From positions 1 through 64,000 of the forward strand of contig CAVTHW010000003.1 in NCBI GenBank assembly GCA_963734625.1: a stretch of 64,000 nucleotides of DNA, given 5' to 3'. Of this stretch, positions 19,058 through 27,433 are shown in pieces. Below the pieces are notes generated by a model. The model had not been told where the DNA came from, did no database searches, and saw only the letters and a program-made list of their open reading frames with translations. Positions within the stretch are counted from its first letter, which is position 1. The number at the start of each line of letters is the position of its first letter. Origin of the DNA: CAVTHW01 sp963734625 (lineage in GTDB: Bacteria; Acidobacteriota; Terriglobia; Bryobacterales; Bryobacteraceae). Both the position numbers and the translations under genes were made by a program.

Positions 19058-20257
19058 CTACTTTCCGCGGGGCTTCCCCGCAATCTCCTCGGTCATCTTG
19101 GCCAGTCCCTTCACCAGAGCGGCAGCCCGCGGCAACGAAGTGGATTGCTTCTCATTCTCGCGGAGTTCCGCGACTTGCGGCAGGCTGGCCCAAACCCGGC
19201 AGCCAAGCATCTTTTCGATGTCCCCTGGGGAGAAGGGCGGCCGCTTCGGCATTTCGTTGAGCACCAGGCGCAGAGATTCAGTCTGATCCTTCGCCCGCCT
19301 CAGTCTCGGAATCAGCAATCGGGCCTGGCGCAAGGCCGCTAACTCGACCGTGGTCACCAGGCAAGTCACATCGGTGCTGTCCAGCAAATCCGAGGTGTGC
19401 CGGTTGAGGCCGCGCCCCAGATCGGCGATGATCCAACGGTATGTGCCGCGCAGGAAAGCGAGGACTTGCCGATACTGCTCCGGGGTGACCTCCTCTTGCA
19501 GGTTCACGTCGCGGGGAGCCGCAATTACATCCAGGCCGCCGGTCTTCCTCGAGACCAGAGTGCTCCAATTGCCCGCCTCCAGGTGGTCCGCGTTCTGCAG
19601 GGCGTCCATCAGAGAATACTTGGTTTCCACTTCCATGAGGAAACCCAAGACGCCACAGTCGAAGTCGAAGTCGGCCAGCAGAACCGGCTCCTTGGTCAGG
19701 TCGTGGAGCGCGGTCGCCAGGTAGCAGGCAAAGGTCGAGGTTCCCACGCCGCCCTTGCTGCCCAGCAACCCCAGCGTCTTGCACGAACTCGGCTGCTCGG
19801 CCTGCAGGGCGTGGGCGGAGGAGCTGAGGTGCCTCTGGATGGCGAAGCGCAGGCGGCGCGCCAGCGTGTTGCCGTCCGTTTCTCCTTTTACCAGGTAGTC
19901 TTGAGCGCCTTGCTTCACCGCCTCCATGGCTGTGGCTTCGTCGGACAGGCCGGTAAGAACGACAATCGGGATGGATGGCGCCTCTTGCCGCAGGGAACTG
20001 AGTGTGGCGGGCCCATGCGAGTCCGGCAGGGACAGGTCCAGGAGCACGGCGTCAAAATGCTCTCCCCGCAAGCGCAAGCACGCCGCCGCCAGGCTGGCGA
20101 CATGCACCATGGTGAACTTATCGACCTTCTGGGTGACCAGGCTTTCTTGCGTAAGGCGGGCGTCTCCGGCGTTGTCCTCTACCAGCAGGATCCTGGCGCT
20201 GGATCCGGCGGGCGGCTCAGGTCCGGCTGCCACGGAATCGATTAAGTGCTTGATCAT
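19058..20257 (-). CDS. Receiver-CpaE/ParA-like ATPase fusion (intact)
   Basis: 399 residues. Receiver domain 21-143 with the acidic cluster VEDN, acceptor D74 (LLDLSLPDS) and K124 (YLVKGE); linker about 144-158; MinD/ParA-type ATPase 160-390 with deviant Walker A GSKGGVGTST (166-175), Walker-B-like LLADFDFDCGVLG and WIIADLGRG. CpaE proteins have a receiver-like domain before a ParA ATPase and place type IV/Tad pili. Here the receiver keeps its phosphorylatable Asp, whereas classic CpaE receivers are often degenerate. No pilus genes are in view. It lies convergent to the kinase cluster and mirrors the broken copy at 14271. Confidence 0.85.
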   Translation of the reverse strand: MIKHLIDSVAAGPEPPAGSSARILLVEDNAGDARLTQESLVTQKVDKFTMVHVASLAAACLRLRGEHFDAVLLDLSLPDSHGPATLSSLRQEAPSIPIVVLTGLSDEATAMEAVKQGAQDYLVKGETDGNTLARRLRFAIQRHLSSSAHALQAEQPSSCKTLGLLGSKGGVGTSTFACYLATALHDLTKEPVLLADFDFDCGVLGFLMEVETKYSLMDALQNADHLEAGNWSTLVSRKTGGLDVIAAPRDVNLQEEVTPEQYRQVLAFLRGTYRWIIADLGRGLNRHTSDLLDSTDVTCLVTTVELAALRQARLLIPRLRRAKDQTESLRLVLNEMPKRPPFSPGDIEKMLGCRVWASLPQVAELRENEKQSTSLPRAAALVKGLAKMTEEIAGKPRGK

Positions 20258-20426
20258 TCCACCTCTTGTGTCGCGAGCCGAGGTCCCCGCCGAGCGTTTG
20301 CAGCCAGTGAGCGCACTGGCGCGGATTGGAGGGACTTCACGGATCTATCGGCCTTCCGGAGATGGTTCTGTAGGAGGAGCGTGTCTGCGAGGTCATAGCC
20401 TTTAAAGCCTTACCGGACCGAGCCGC

Positions 20427-20432
20427 TATAAT
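20427..20432 (+). promoter_or_regulatory. Possible -10 element (TATAAT) before the hyp genes
   Basis: A perfect TATAAT about 29 bases upstream of the ATG at 20461, in otherwise GC-rich DNA. No good -35 box at 17 bases is visible, so this is tentative. Confidence 0.35.
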
Positions 20433-20460
20433 CAGTCTTGGGCCTGTGCTTCCTCATCCC

Positions 20461-20946
20461 ATGAAGACAGTTATCGTTGGCTACGGAAATCCCTATTGCG
20501 GAGACGACGGAGTCGGTCCCGCGGCAGCTCGGCTGGTGCATGCGGCGCTGGCGGAAGAGACTGGCGCCAGCCTCCTGATACTATCCACGTCCGCCCTGGA
20601 GCTGATCGAACGCCTGGCGGGCTTCGATCGGGCGGTTATCATCGACGCCCTGGCGGAGGAAGCCGAACCGCTGGGCGCCGTCAAGCGCCTGGAACTGGTC
20701 GAAGGCCGCGCCATTCCCGGGCTGGGCTTTCACACGGCGGGCCTGGGTTCGGCCCTGGCCCTGGCCCGCGCCCTGGACATGGACGCTCCCGCGTCGGTCA
20801 GCGTCTACGGCGTCGTCATCCGGGAGCCGCGGGAGTTTCAGGAACACCTTGGCGACGAACTGTCGAGCCGGCTTCCAGAAATCGTCCGGACTCTCACCCA
20901 GCTTATCCGGGAGGAAGCCGCTCAGCCCGTGCAGCGCGATGCATGA
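20461..20946 (+). CDS. Hydrogenase maturation protease (HyaD/HybD/HycI family)
   Basis: 161 residues, cytoplasmic. Endopeptidase that removes the C-terminal extension of a [NiFe]-hydrogenase large subunit after nickel insertion. The family motif GNPYCGDDGVG is at 9-19, and the three nickel-sensing positions of HybD (E16, D62, H93) correspond to D16, D62 (VIIDA) and H91 (GLGFHTAG). The ATG at 20461 is chosen because MKTVIVGYGN is the usual start of the family. It overlaps hypA by 8 bases. No hydrogenase subunit gene is in the window, so the target must be encoded elsewhere. Confidence 0.85.
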   Translation: MKTVIVGYGNPYCGDDGVGPAAARLVHAALAEETGASLLILSTSALELIERLAGFDRAVIIDALAEEAEPLGAVKRLELVEGRAIPGLGFHTAGLGSALALARALDMDAPASVSVYGVVIREPREFQEHLGDELSSRLPEIVRTLTQLIREEAAQPVQRDA

Positions 20947-21295
20947 AGCATCCATAGTCGAGAGTCTCATCGCCCTGGTTCGCGAGAACCTTCCCGGCGG
21001 CCAGCGGGTCTTGCGGGTGGACGTCAAGGTGGGCCTCCTGACGGGCGTGAGCCCGGATGCGATGCAGTTCTACTTCGAGCTCCTGCGCCCGGATACGCTG
21101 GGCGAGCAGGCGGAGCTGGCCGTCACTCTGGTTGACTTGCAGGCGCATTGCCGGGAGTGCGGCGCGGACCATTCGCTGGCAGAAACCGCCTGGCTGTGTC
21201 CGGCCTGCGGCGCGGCGGCGCTCGTTTTCAAGAATGGCGATGAGTTGCTTATGACCAGTTTTGAGGTGCAGGATGGCGAAAATATTCACGCTTGA
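20939..21295 (+). CDS. hypA: Hydrogenase nickel-incorporation protein HypA
   Basis: 118 residues from the ATG at 20939, which overlaps the protease stop. HypA delivers nickel to the hydrogenase large subunit together with HypB. The N-terminal MHE (H2 is the nickel ligand) fixes the start, and the zinc site is C71-x2-C74 and C87-x2-C90 (CREC, CPAC). Length and layout match the family. The next gene, hypB, starts inside its 3' end, so translation is coupled. Confidence 0.9.
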   Translation: MHEASIVESLIALVRENLPGGQRVLRVDVKVGLLTGVSPDAMQFYFELLRPDTLGEQAELAVTLVDLQAHCRECGADHSLAETAWLCPACGAAALVFKNGDELLMTSFEVQDGENIHA

Positions 21296-21938
21296 ACAGA
21301 AGATCTTGAAGCGCAACAGCGAAGTGGCGGCCGACAACCGCCGCCTGTTCGACACGCACGGGATTTTTGTCGTCAGTTTGGCGAGCAGCCCTGGGTCCGG
21401 CAAGACCAGTCTGCTCGAGAAGGCCCTCACGCTGCTCCGCCAAGAGGTCAGCGTGGGCGTGATCGAGGGCGATGTCCAGACCGACAATGACGCCCGCCGC
21501 ATCGAGGCCCTGGGTGTCCCCGTGGTTCAAATCGTCACCAACGGCACCTGCCACCTTAACGCCCAGATGGTCCAGGGAGCGCTGGAGCAACTGGGATTCG
21601 CCAAGATTGAGTTGCTCTTTATCGAGAATGTGGGCAATCTGGTCTGTCCCGCCTCCTACGACCTCGGCGAGCACCTGCGGGTGGTTCTCTCCAGCACCAC
21701 CGAGGGCGAGGACAAGGCGCTCAAGTACCCCGCCATGTATCGCCGCTCCGAGGCCATGGTTCTGAACAAGACGGACCTGCTGCCCTACCTGACTTACAAC
21801 CTCCCGGAAGCCTGCGCGCTGGCGCTGCGGGTAAACCCAGCGCTCGAGATTTTCGAAACCTCATGCACCACCGGCGCCGGCATTCCGGAATTCTGCCGCT
21901 GGGTCCTCACCAAGATGGGTGAGACCAGCGTGGCGTAG
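21273..21938 (+). CDS. hypB: Hydrogenase/urease maturation GTPase HypB
   Basis: 221 residues from the ATG at 21273, with GAGGTG about 5 nt upstream. GTPase that drives nickel insertion with HypA. P-loop SSPGSGKTS (38-46), EGDVQTDND (switch), the conserved metal site Cys-His in NGTCHLNAQ (C93, H94), ENVGNLVCP (C125), and NKTDL for guanine recognition. The N-terminal CxxCGC and His-rich nickel-storage parts found in some HypB proteins are absent, as in the short form. It overlaps hypA by 23 bases. hypC, D, E and F are not present here. Confidence 0.92.
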   Translation: MAKIFTLEQKILKRNSEVAADNRRLFDTHGIFVVSLASSPGSGKTSLLEKALTLLRQEVSVGVIEGDVQTDNDARRIEALGVPVVQIVTNGTCHLNAQMVQGALEQLGFAKIELLFIENVGNLVCPASYDLGEHLRVVLSSTTEGEDKALKYPAMYRRSEAMVLNKTDLLPYLTYNLPEACALALRVNPALEIFETSCTTGAGIPEFCRWVLTKMGETSVA

Positions 21939-21940
21939 CG

Positions 21941-23518
21941 CTAACGTCCAAGGAACTTCTCTAATACGCCGAGCTCCCGCTCGACGTTGTCCATGTTCTC
22001 TTTGGCGGCGTCCGCGTCTTTAGACGCCAGGGCGTCTTCGGTCTGCCGCATGTAGGTTTGCATGCGCCTCCACGAGGCCGAGATATCCCCCCGCAAACCA
22101 AGCCCTGAACGGGCTTGTTGCTGCTGCAAGGTCTGCAGACTGCTGTCCACCGCCGCCGCTCTCGAATCCAGCATCGGCCAGTTCTTCTGCAACTCCCGCA
22201 GGGCCGCGACCTTGGCCTGGTCCACCGAGGCAGCCGGTGAAGCTTGACTGGGGGGCGTCTGAGACGGCGCCCGCTGCTCGACCAGCGGCTGCGCGGTTTG
22301 CGGTGCGTTGCCACCAGTGGCAGGCCTGGCGGTAGCGGGCCGCTGTTGAGGGACCACGGTCTGAGCTTGAGGCTGCGCGATGGGCGGCTGCGCAGTGGGC
22401 TGCAGTTCAGTGGGCGTCGCCGGCCCGGCCTGCTGCTCCACCGGCGCAGCCTGCTGCCCGGTTGGCATAGCCTGTTGTTCGGCCGGAAGCTGGCTGCTGC
22501 CCGCGCGGGTGCCGAGCCACTTCGGAATCTGAATCGCGCCCAGTACAATCACCGCGATGGCCACCAGCGCCCCAATCGCCATGTACAGCCCGCGATGCCC
22601 GGACCTTGGCGCGGCGGCCGCGGCCACCGTTGGAGGACGAGGAGGAGCGGCAGCGGCGGCAATAGCAGCGGCGGTAACGGCATGGGTCGGCGCCGCCGTG
22701 ACGCCGCGGATGCTGTCGATGGCCGCCCGCATGGCGTCCGCGGTCTGGAATCGCTGCTCCGGCTCCCTGCCTATCGCCATCAGGATGATTTCATTCAACT
22801 CGGCCGGCAGCTTCGGATCCACCTGAATCGGCGGAACAGGCTCCTTCTCCAGGTGCGCCGACATGATGGAGAAGTCGCTGTCGCCCTGAAATGGCCGCGA
22901 CTTGGTCACGATCTCATAAAGCGCGACGCCCAGCGAGTACAGGTCGGAGCGGGCATCCAGGTCCTTCCCGCGGATCTGCTCGGGAGACATATAGAACAGC
23001 GAGCCCAGCGTGGTGCCGGTCATGGTCAGTTTTCGTTCGCCCGCCGCCTTGGCGATCCCGAAATCCATCAGCTTGACCACGCCGCCCGCCGTCACCATCA
23101 TGTTGGCCGGCTTGATGTCCCGATGGATCACCCCGCGGGCGTGCGCGTAGCTCAGCGCGGAGAGCACCTGGCTGATGTAGCCCAGGGCCTCGGGAACGGG
23201 CACGGGGCCCTTGTCGAGGCAGTCCTCCAGGGTCACGCCTTCGACCAGTTCCATGACCATGATGATCTGGTTGTCGACCCGCTGCGCCGTGCGCAGCGCC
23301 GCGATATTGGGATGCTCCAGGCCCGCCAGAACCTTGATCTCCCGCATGAACCGGTCCGCCAGCTCGGGAACGTTCACCAGTTCCGGCAGGAGCACCTTGA
23401 TGGCTTCGATGCGGTCCGAGATGACGTTGCGGGCCTTATAGACGCGGCCCATTCCTCCGGCGCCCAGCACTCCGACAATTTCGTAGTCGCCGATGCGGTC
23501 GCCGATCTTCGCGGTCAC
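21941..23518 (-). CDS. PknB-type serine/threonine protein kinase, membrane-anchored
   Basis: 525 residues. Kinase domain 10-270: GAGGMGRVYKA (glycine loop), VIHRDIKPANMM (catalytic loop), LMDFGIAKA (DFG), GSLFYMSPEQIRG (activation segment end). A transmembrane helix follows an Ala/Pro-rich linker at about 312-335 (GLYMAIGALVAIAVIVLGAI). The outside part is a long Pro/Gln-rich stretch and then a helical end (about 440-525) without PASTA repeats. It starts at GTG 23518, overlapping the stop of the CsgG-like gene (GTGA), so the two are made together and the kinase may respond to, or act on, that envelope protein. Confidence 0.9.
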   Translation of the reverse strand: MTAKIGDRIGDYEIVGVLGAGGMGRVYKARNVISDRIEAIKVLLPELVNVPELADRFMREIKVLAGLEHPNIAALRTAQRVDNQIIMVMELVEGVTLEDCLDKGPVPVPEALGYISQVLSALSYAHARGVIHRDIKPANMMVTAGGVVKLMDFGIAKAAGERKLTMTGTTLGSLFYMSPEQIRGKDLDARSDLYSLGVALYEIVTKSRPFQGDSDFSIMSAHLEKEPVPPIQVDPKLPAELNEIILMAIGREPEQRFQTADAMRAAIDSIRGVTAAPTHAVTAAAIAAAAAPPRPPTVAAAAAPRSGHRGLYMAIGALVAIAVIVLGAIQIPKWLGTRAGSSQLPAEQQAMPTGQQAAPVEQQAGPATPTELQPTAQPPIAQPQAQTVVPQQRPATARPATGGNAPQTAQPLVEQRAPSQTPPSQASPAASVDQAKVAALRELQKNWPMLDSRAAAVDSSLQTLQQQQARSGLGLRGDISASWRRMQTYMRQTEDALASKDADAAKENMDNVERELGVLEKFLGR

Positions 23519-24489
23519 GGAGCGCTCCTTACCACGTCCGCGACTTTGGCCGGCGAGCTGCCGGTATACGCTCCGACCGAAGACGTCTCGTCCACTTCGG
23601 TGATGACCACGTCCCCGACCTTGTCCTCGACGCTCCGCAGCACCTTCCCGGTGGCGGGGTCCTTGATGTCCCGGATCTTCCTCCGGACTTCCAGGCGGTC
23701 CCCGACCTTCAAGCCGGACTTGCTGCCCACGTTGAGCACCAGCGTGCCCCCCGTGGCGTCAGCCACCAATCCTTGCACGTTGATCTTCACCGTCGGCAGC
23801 TTGCCGGCGGATCGATCCATCTCGCCGGCCAGCTGCGTGACCGCCGCCGTGACAGCCTCTCCCAGAATCGTGGTGGCGAAATTGCTGCTGCGCATGTCGA
23901 CCGCGCCGCCCGCTGCCGTGCCGGAGCTTCCGCCGGCGCCGAGCAGGGAAGTGCCGGTGCGTTGCGATTCGCCCTTGCCGGCCGCCACCCCCAGGATCTC
24001 GGCCGTGCTGGTGTCGATCAGTCGGGCGTTGATGGCGACCACCGCCTTGGACGCCGTCCGCTGCACGCCCCCGATGCCGAACTTGCGCGTGATCCCGCCG
24101 ATGGCGCCTCCGCCAACGCTATTGCTCGAATCGTCCCTGCCGAACTGGGTAATGCTGCCGATGACAATGGCGTCCACGCCCAGGATGCGGGCGATCTTGG
24201 CGGCTGAGTTGGCGTCGGCCCGGTCGCTGTTGGAAAAGTTCTGCTCGGTCATGATCTTATCCAGCGCCTTCCGCTCGATTACCGAGTAGACGCCGCTCTT
24301 GACCAAGCGGTCCACCAGCAAGTCCGTGATCCCCTTGCCGATGTCCCGATCCGTGCCGAAAATGGACGCCACCCCGCTGCGGACGGTCGCGTAATCGAAA
24401 TCCATGACCGCCACCCGCTTCTTCTGCTGGGCGCCCGCAATGGAAACAATCGCAACCGCAACTATGACGAGCTTGAAAAGCCGGCCCAT
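23515..24489 (-). CDS. CsgG/FlgT-like exported protein
   Basis: 324 residues. Signal peptide (LFKLVIVAVAIVSIAGAQ), then a CsgG-type domain about 22-230: KRVAVMDFDYATV, VDRLVKSGVYSVIERKALD, ILGVDAIVIGSITQFG, INARLIDTSTAEILGVA. The C-terminal part (about 245-320; VLNVGSKSGLKVGDRLEV) resembles the FlgT C-terminal barrel. No lipobox Cys is seen, unlike curli CsgG, so a soluble periplasmic or complex-bound form is likely. CsgG-like domains form outer-membrane pores or bind envelope assemblies; no curli genes are nearby. Overlaps the kinase gene by 4 bases. Confidence 0.8.
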   Translation of the reverse strand: MGRLFKLVIVAVAIVSIAGAQQKKRVAVMDFDYATVRSGVASIFGTDRDIGKGITDLLVDRLVKSGVYSVIERKALDKIMTEQNFSNSDRADANSAAKIARILGVDAIVIGSITQFGRDDSSNSVGGGAIGGITRKFGIGGVQRTASKAVVAINARLIDTSTAEILGVAAGKGESQRTGTSLLGAGGSSGTAAGGAVDMRSSNFATTILGEAVTAAVTQLAGEMDRSAGKLPTVKINVQGLVADATGGTLVLNVGSKSGLKVGDRLEVRRKIRDIKDPATGKVLRSVEDKVGDVVITEVDETSSVGAYTGSSPAKVADVVRSAP

Positions 24490-24604
24490 AATTCGCCTCC
24501 TTCGCCTCTGACAGCCGATCCGTACATAGTGTATATCGAATCGGACCCGAAGCGAATGGCTTCTCGGACCTTGGCGTTTGTTCCGGCCCTATGGCCTAAG
24601 CCGG

Positions 24605-25900
24605 TTATGCGCCCCGGCTCGCCACAGACACAACGTTGCGCTCGTCGTAGCCGGTGTAAATCTGGCGCGGCCGGGCGATCTTTTGTTCCTTGTCCGTGAT
24701 CAGTTCCTGCCATTGCGCCAGCCAGCCCGGCGTACGCCCGATCGCGAACAGGACGGTGAAGATGTCCGGTTTGAATCCCATCGCCTGGTAGATGATCCCG
24801 CTGTAGAAATCCACGTTGGGGTACAGCTTCCGCTTGATGAAGTACTCGTCGCTCAGCGCGATCTTCTCCAGTTGCATGGCGATGTCCAGCTTTGGATTTC
24901 GTCCCGTCACCTGGAAGACCTCGTCGGCCACCTGCTTGATGATTTTCGCGCGGGGGTCGTAGTTCTTATAGACCCGGTGCCCGAAGCCCATCAGCTTGCC
25001 CTTGCCGGCCTTCACCTGCTCGATGAACGCCGGGATGTTGTCGGCCGTGCCGATCTCATCCAGCATATTCAGGACTTCTTCGTTGGCTCCGCCGTGCAGC
25101 GGGCCCCACAGCGCGGCGATCGCCGCCGCGACCGAGGCAAACGGATCCGCTTGCGAGCTGCCGACCGAACGCATCGCGTTAGCGCTGCAATTCTGTTCGT
25201 GGTCGCCGTGCAGAATGAACAGAATGTTCAGCGCCTTGGCCAGCACCTTGTTCACTTTCCAGTTGGGGTCCGCCGGGTTCTTCCACAGCATGTTCATGAA
25301 GTTCTCGGAGAAGCTCAAGCTGGTGTCCGGCGAAATGTAGGGCAAGCCCAGACCGTGACGATAGCCGTAAGCCGCCAGGGTCGGCACCTTGCCCAGCAGC
25401 CGCAGGATCTGCAGCCGCCGCGCCTTGGGGTCGAGCACCTGCTTGGAATCCGGGTAGAGCGTCGCCAGCGTCGCCACGCAGGCCATCAACTTCCCCATGG
25501 GATGGGCGTCATGGTTGAAGCCGTCCAGCACCTTCTTGATGTTCTCGTGGACCGTCGACTGCTCCATCACTTCGGCGCTAAACTCCTTAATCTGGGCGGC
25601 CGAAGGCAATTCCCCGTAAAGCAGGAGATAGCAGACTTCCAGGAAGTCGCACTTCTCCGCCAGTTGGTCGATCGGGTAGCCGCGATAGCGCAGAATGCCG
25701 CGGTCGCCGTCGATAAAGGTGATGCTGCTCTGGCAGGACGCGGTGTTCGTAAACGCCGGGTCGTAGCCCATCACGCCGAAATCGGCATCGTTGGCCTTGA
25801 TCTGCCGCAGGTCCATGGTTCGAATGCATCCCTTGAACAGCGGAAGCGTATAGGTCTTTCCAGTCCTGTTGTCGGTGACAGACAGGGTTTCATTTTCCAT
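24605..25900 (-). CDS. gltA: Citrate synthase
   Basis: 431 residues, hexameric (type II) length. Condenses acetyl-CoA and oxaloacetate into citrate at the entry of the TCA cycle, in the cytoplasm. The catalytic residues are visible: H269 (GPLHGGANEE), H308 (GFGHRVYKNYDPR) and D364 (PNVDFYSG). The N-terminal small beta domain (LPLFKGC) is of the type-II form. The ATG at 25900 is supported by AGAGGAG about 9 nt upstream. It stands alone, with a ~400-base spacer upstream and a short spacer to the CsgG-like gene downstream. Confidence 0.97.
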   Translation of the reverse strand: MENETLSVTDNRTGKTYTLPLFKGCIRTMDLRQIKANDADFGVMGYDPAFTNTASCQSSITFIDGDRGILRYRGYPIDQLAEKCDFLEVCYLLLYGELPSAAQIKEFSAEVMEQSTVHENIKKVLDGFNHDAHPMGKLMACVATLATLYPDSKQVLDPKARRLQILRLLGKVPTLAAYGYRHGLGLPYISPDTSLSFSENFMNMLWKNPADPNWKVNKVLAKALNILFILHGDHEQNCSANAMRSVGSSQADPFASVAAAIAALWGPLHGGANEEVLNMLDEIGTADNIPAFIEQVKAGKGKLMGFGHRVYKNYDPRAKIIKQVADEVFQVTGRNPKLDIAMQLEKIALSDEYFIKRKLYPNVDFYSGIIYQAMGFKPDIFTVLFAIGRTPGWLAQWQELITDKEQKIARPRQIYTGYDERNVVSVASRGA

Positions 25901-26309
25901 TAGTCTTGCTCCTCTGAAAGTATAAATATGCCGTGGTGCTACCCAAACTCCGAGATGTCAAAATTCTACACCCGATCGTGGTTCGCTGTAAACCACAGAG
26001 TGCCCGCGTGGGGTCAGGCGTTTCTTCGGGCTGTCGCCAGACGCCGGGCCGAAGCCCGGCGGCAGCCAGAAATGGCTGCCCCACAAGCACGCCGTGGAGT
26101 GGGCCGCCAGGATCGCAATTCCGGCGGTCTCGCCGGCAGAAGGAGAGATTCTTCCAGCCGTACGGGTCCGTTCTTACGTGCGTCTATTGGTGACCCCGCA
26201 TATCCCGGTCCCCAAGCTTACTCGGCGATTGAAATTGGCAACCGGAGTCCTACAGCATCCGCCTGGCAGTCCTGGCAGTCCACTCCACTACGGACCCCAT
26301 CCTTACGCG
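25901..26309. other. Intergenic spacer between citrate synthase and the lipid A operon
   Basis: Holds the leader of gltA on the right-to-left strand and the hairpin pair at 26043-26080. I find no convincing gene: the open frames have no ribosome site and no recognisable product. Confidence 0.5.
26043..26080. repeat. Two adjacent perfect hairpins
   Basis: GCCGGGC-CGAA-GCCCGGC (26043-26060) is followed at once by GGCAGCCA-GAAA-TGGCTGCC (26061-26080). Both have stable tetraloops and no T-tract. They may end transcripts of the leftward lipid A operon or be a dispersed intergenic repeat; only one copy is in the window. Confidence 0.5.
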
Positions 26310-26468
26310 CTACAACGTCTCGCGGCGGTAAGCGATCCAGGTCTTAACGGCCAGGGCGGCCAGGAAGATCCAGACGACGACGCGCGGCGTTCTATCGAGC
26401 GTGGTTGCCGCCAGCGCGGCCAACACCCCGTAAGCGCCCATCGCCATCCATAATTTCCGTTTCGTCAT
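26310..26468 (-). CDS. Small membrane protein ending the lipid A/TonB operon, 52 residues
   Basis: ATG at 26468 overlaps the TAA of the TonB-like gene by one base (TAATG); stop at 26310-26312. The product is MTKRKLWMAMGAYGVLAALA, then a short loop, a second hydrophobic stretch (VVVWIFLAALAVKTWIAY) and RRETL. Two helices, inner membrane predicted. Function unknown; the coupling suggests a part in the same envelope process. Confidence 0.65.
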   Translation of the reverse strand: MTKRKLWMAMGAYGVLAALAATTLDRTPRVVVWIFLAALAVKTWIAYRRETL

Positions 26469-27433
26469 TATGGCCGCACGTTGTACAGGAACACGAACTG
26501 CAACCGGATGTTGTCGCCGCTGAATTCGGCGGGCAGGGGAGGGAACGGATTGGTGGCGCTGATGCCCGCCACCGCGGCCCGGTCCAGGGCGTCCGTGCCG
26601 GAAGGCGACGCGATCACCAGCTTCGGAACGCTCCCGTCGCGGCTGATCGCGAATTGAATCACCACTCGCCCGCGCCTTCCCAGCCGCGCGCTCTCGGGAA
26701 GCACGGACTGCCAGTTGCGCTTGACCGATGCCAGTATCTGGATGAGATACGGCTTGAAGTCCACCCCCTTCGGGTCGCTTAGCAGTTCCAGGCTGCTGCC
26801 AACTCCGCTGGGCGGGGACGATATGTCCATACCCGCGCCGCCCAGCGCGGGCGGGATGTCTTCGAGAACCAGGCCGCCGGAGCCTCGCCCGCGCCCTACA
26901 CCGCTCCGCATTTCGGTGATCGAAGATCCGGGTTGGATCAGTTTGGCGGCGTCAGGGACGCGCGGCGCCGCCGGCCTCTCGAAAGCCAGTTTCGGCTGCT
27001 CCTCGGCCTGGATGACGGGCGGCGGCAGCGCCGGCGCGCCCGCTGGCGCCGGAAGCATCTTGGGTGGCTCGGGCAGACTCGCCAGAGGCGCCCCCGGCGG
27101 CATCGCCGGCGGCACAAACACGCGTCGCGGCAGAAGGCTCTTCAGGTCAAATTCCTTGCCCACCTTTCCGCGGTTCGGCGGGGTTTGCGTCAGTTCCCGG
27201 AGAGGCGCCACCAGCCGGATCGGCTGGTGCAACTGGACCACGATCCGGGCCATGTCAGGCGCCGAACCTCTCCCCAGGGGAGTCAAGAAGAGCAGCGCGA
27301 TCACCGCCGCGTGCAGCCCCACCGAGGCCGCCCGGGCCCACCACGCCCGCACCGCGCCCTGGTGACTGCGCCATGCCGGGTATAGATCCAGTTCCTCGGC
27401 GCCCGCCTCGAGCGACGCTGCCGGCCTCTCCAT
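26468..27433 (-). CDS. TonB-like energy-transducer protein
   Basis: 321 residues. Cytoplasmic start, one transmembrane helix about 35-52 (VGLHAAVIALLFLTPLG), a Pro-rich periplasmic stretch (about 85-200) and a TonB-like C-terminal domain about 225-321 (SVKRNWQSVLPESARLGRRG, VVIQFAISRDGSV, LDRAAVAGISATNPFPPLP). TonB proteins pass proton-motive energy from ExbBD to outer-membrane receptors; single-copy relatives can also act in other trans-envelope tasks. No exbB/exbD or receptor gene is adjacent. It starts right after the Gfo/Idh gene, whose stop abuts its ATG at 27433. Confidence 0.82.
   Translation of the reverse strand: MERPAASLEAGAEELDLYPAWRSHQGAVRAWWARAASVGLHAAVIALLFLTPLGRGSAPDMARIVVQLHQPIRLVAPLRELTQTPPNRGKVGKEFDLKSLLPRRVFVPPAMPPGAPLASLPEPPKMLPAPAGAPALPPPVIQAEEQPKLAFERPAAPRVPDAAKLIQPGSSITEMRSGVGRGRGSGGLVLEDIPPALGGAGMDISSPPSGVGSSLELLSDPKGVDFKPYLIQILASVKRNWQSVLPESARLGRRGRVVIQFAISRDGSVPKLVIASPSGTDALDRAAVAGISATNPFPPLPAEFSGDNIRLQFVFLYNVRP

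Noticed and set aside
22244..24289. A 681-codon open frame on the plus strand opposite the kinase and CsgG-like genes
   Set aside because: It is the shadow of two genes with clear kinase and CsgG motifs; its product is Arg/His/Pro-rich with no recognisable domain. Such frames are expected in GC-rich DNA.
24578..25903. A 441-codon open frame opposite citrate synthase
   Set aside because: Antisense shadow of a highly conserved enzyme; no motif and no ribosome site.
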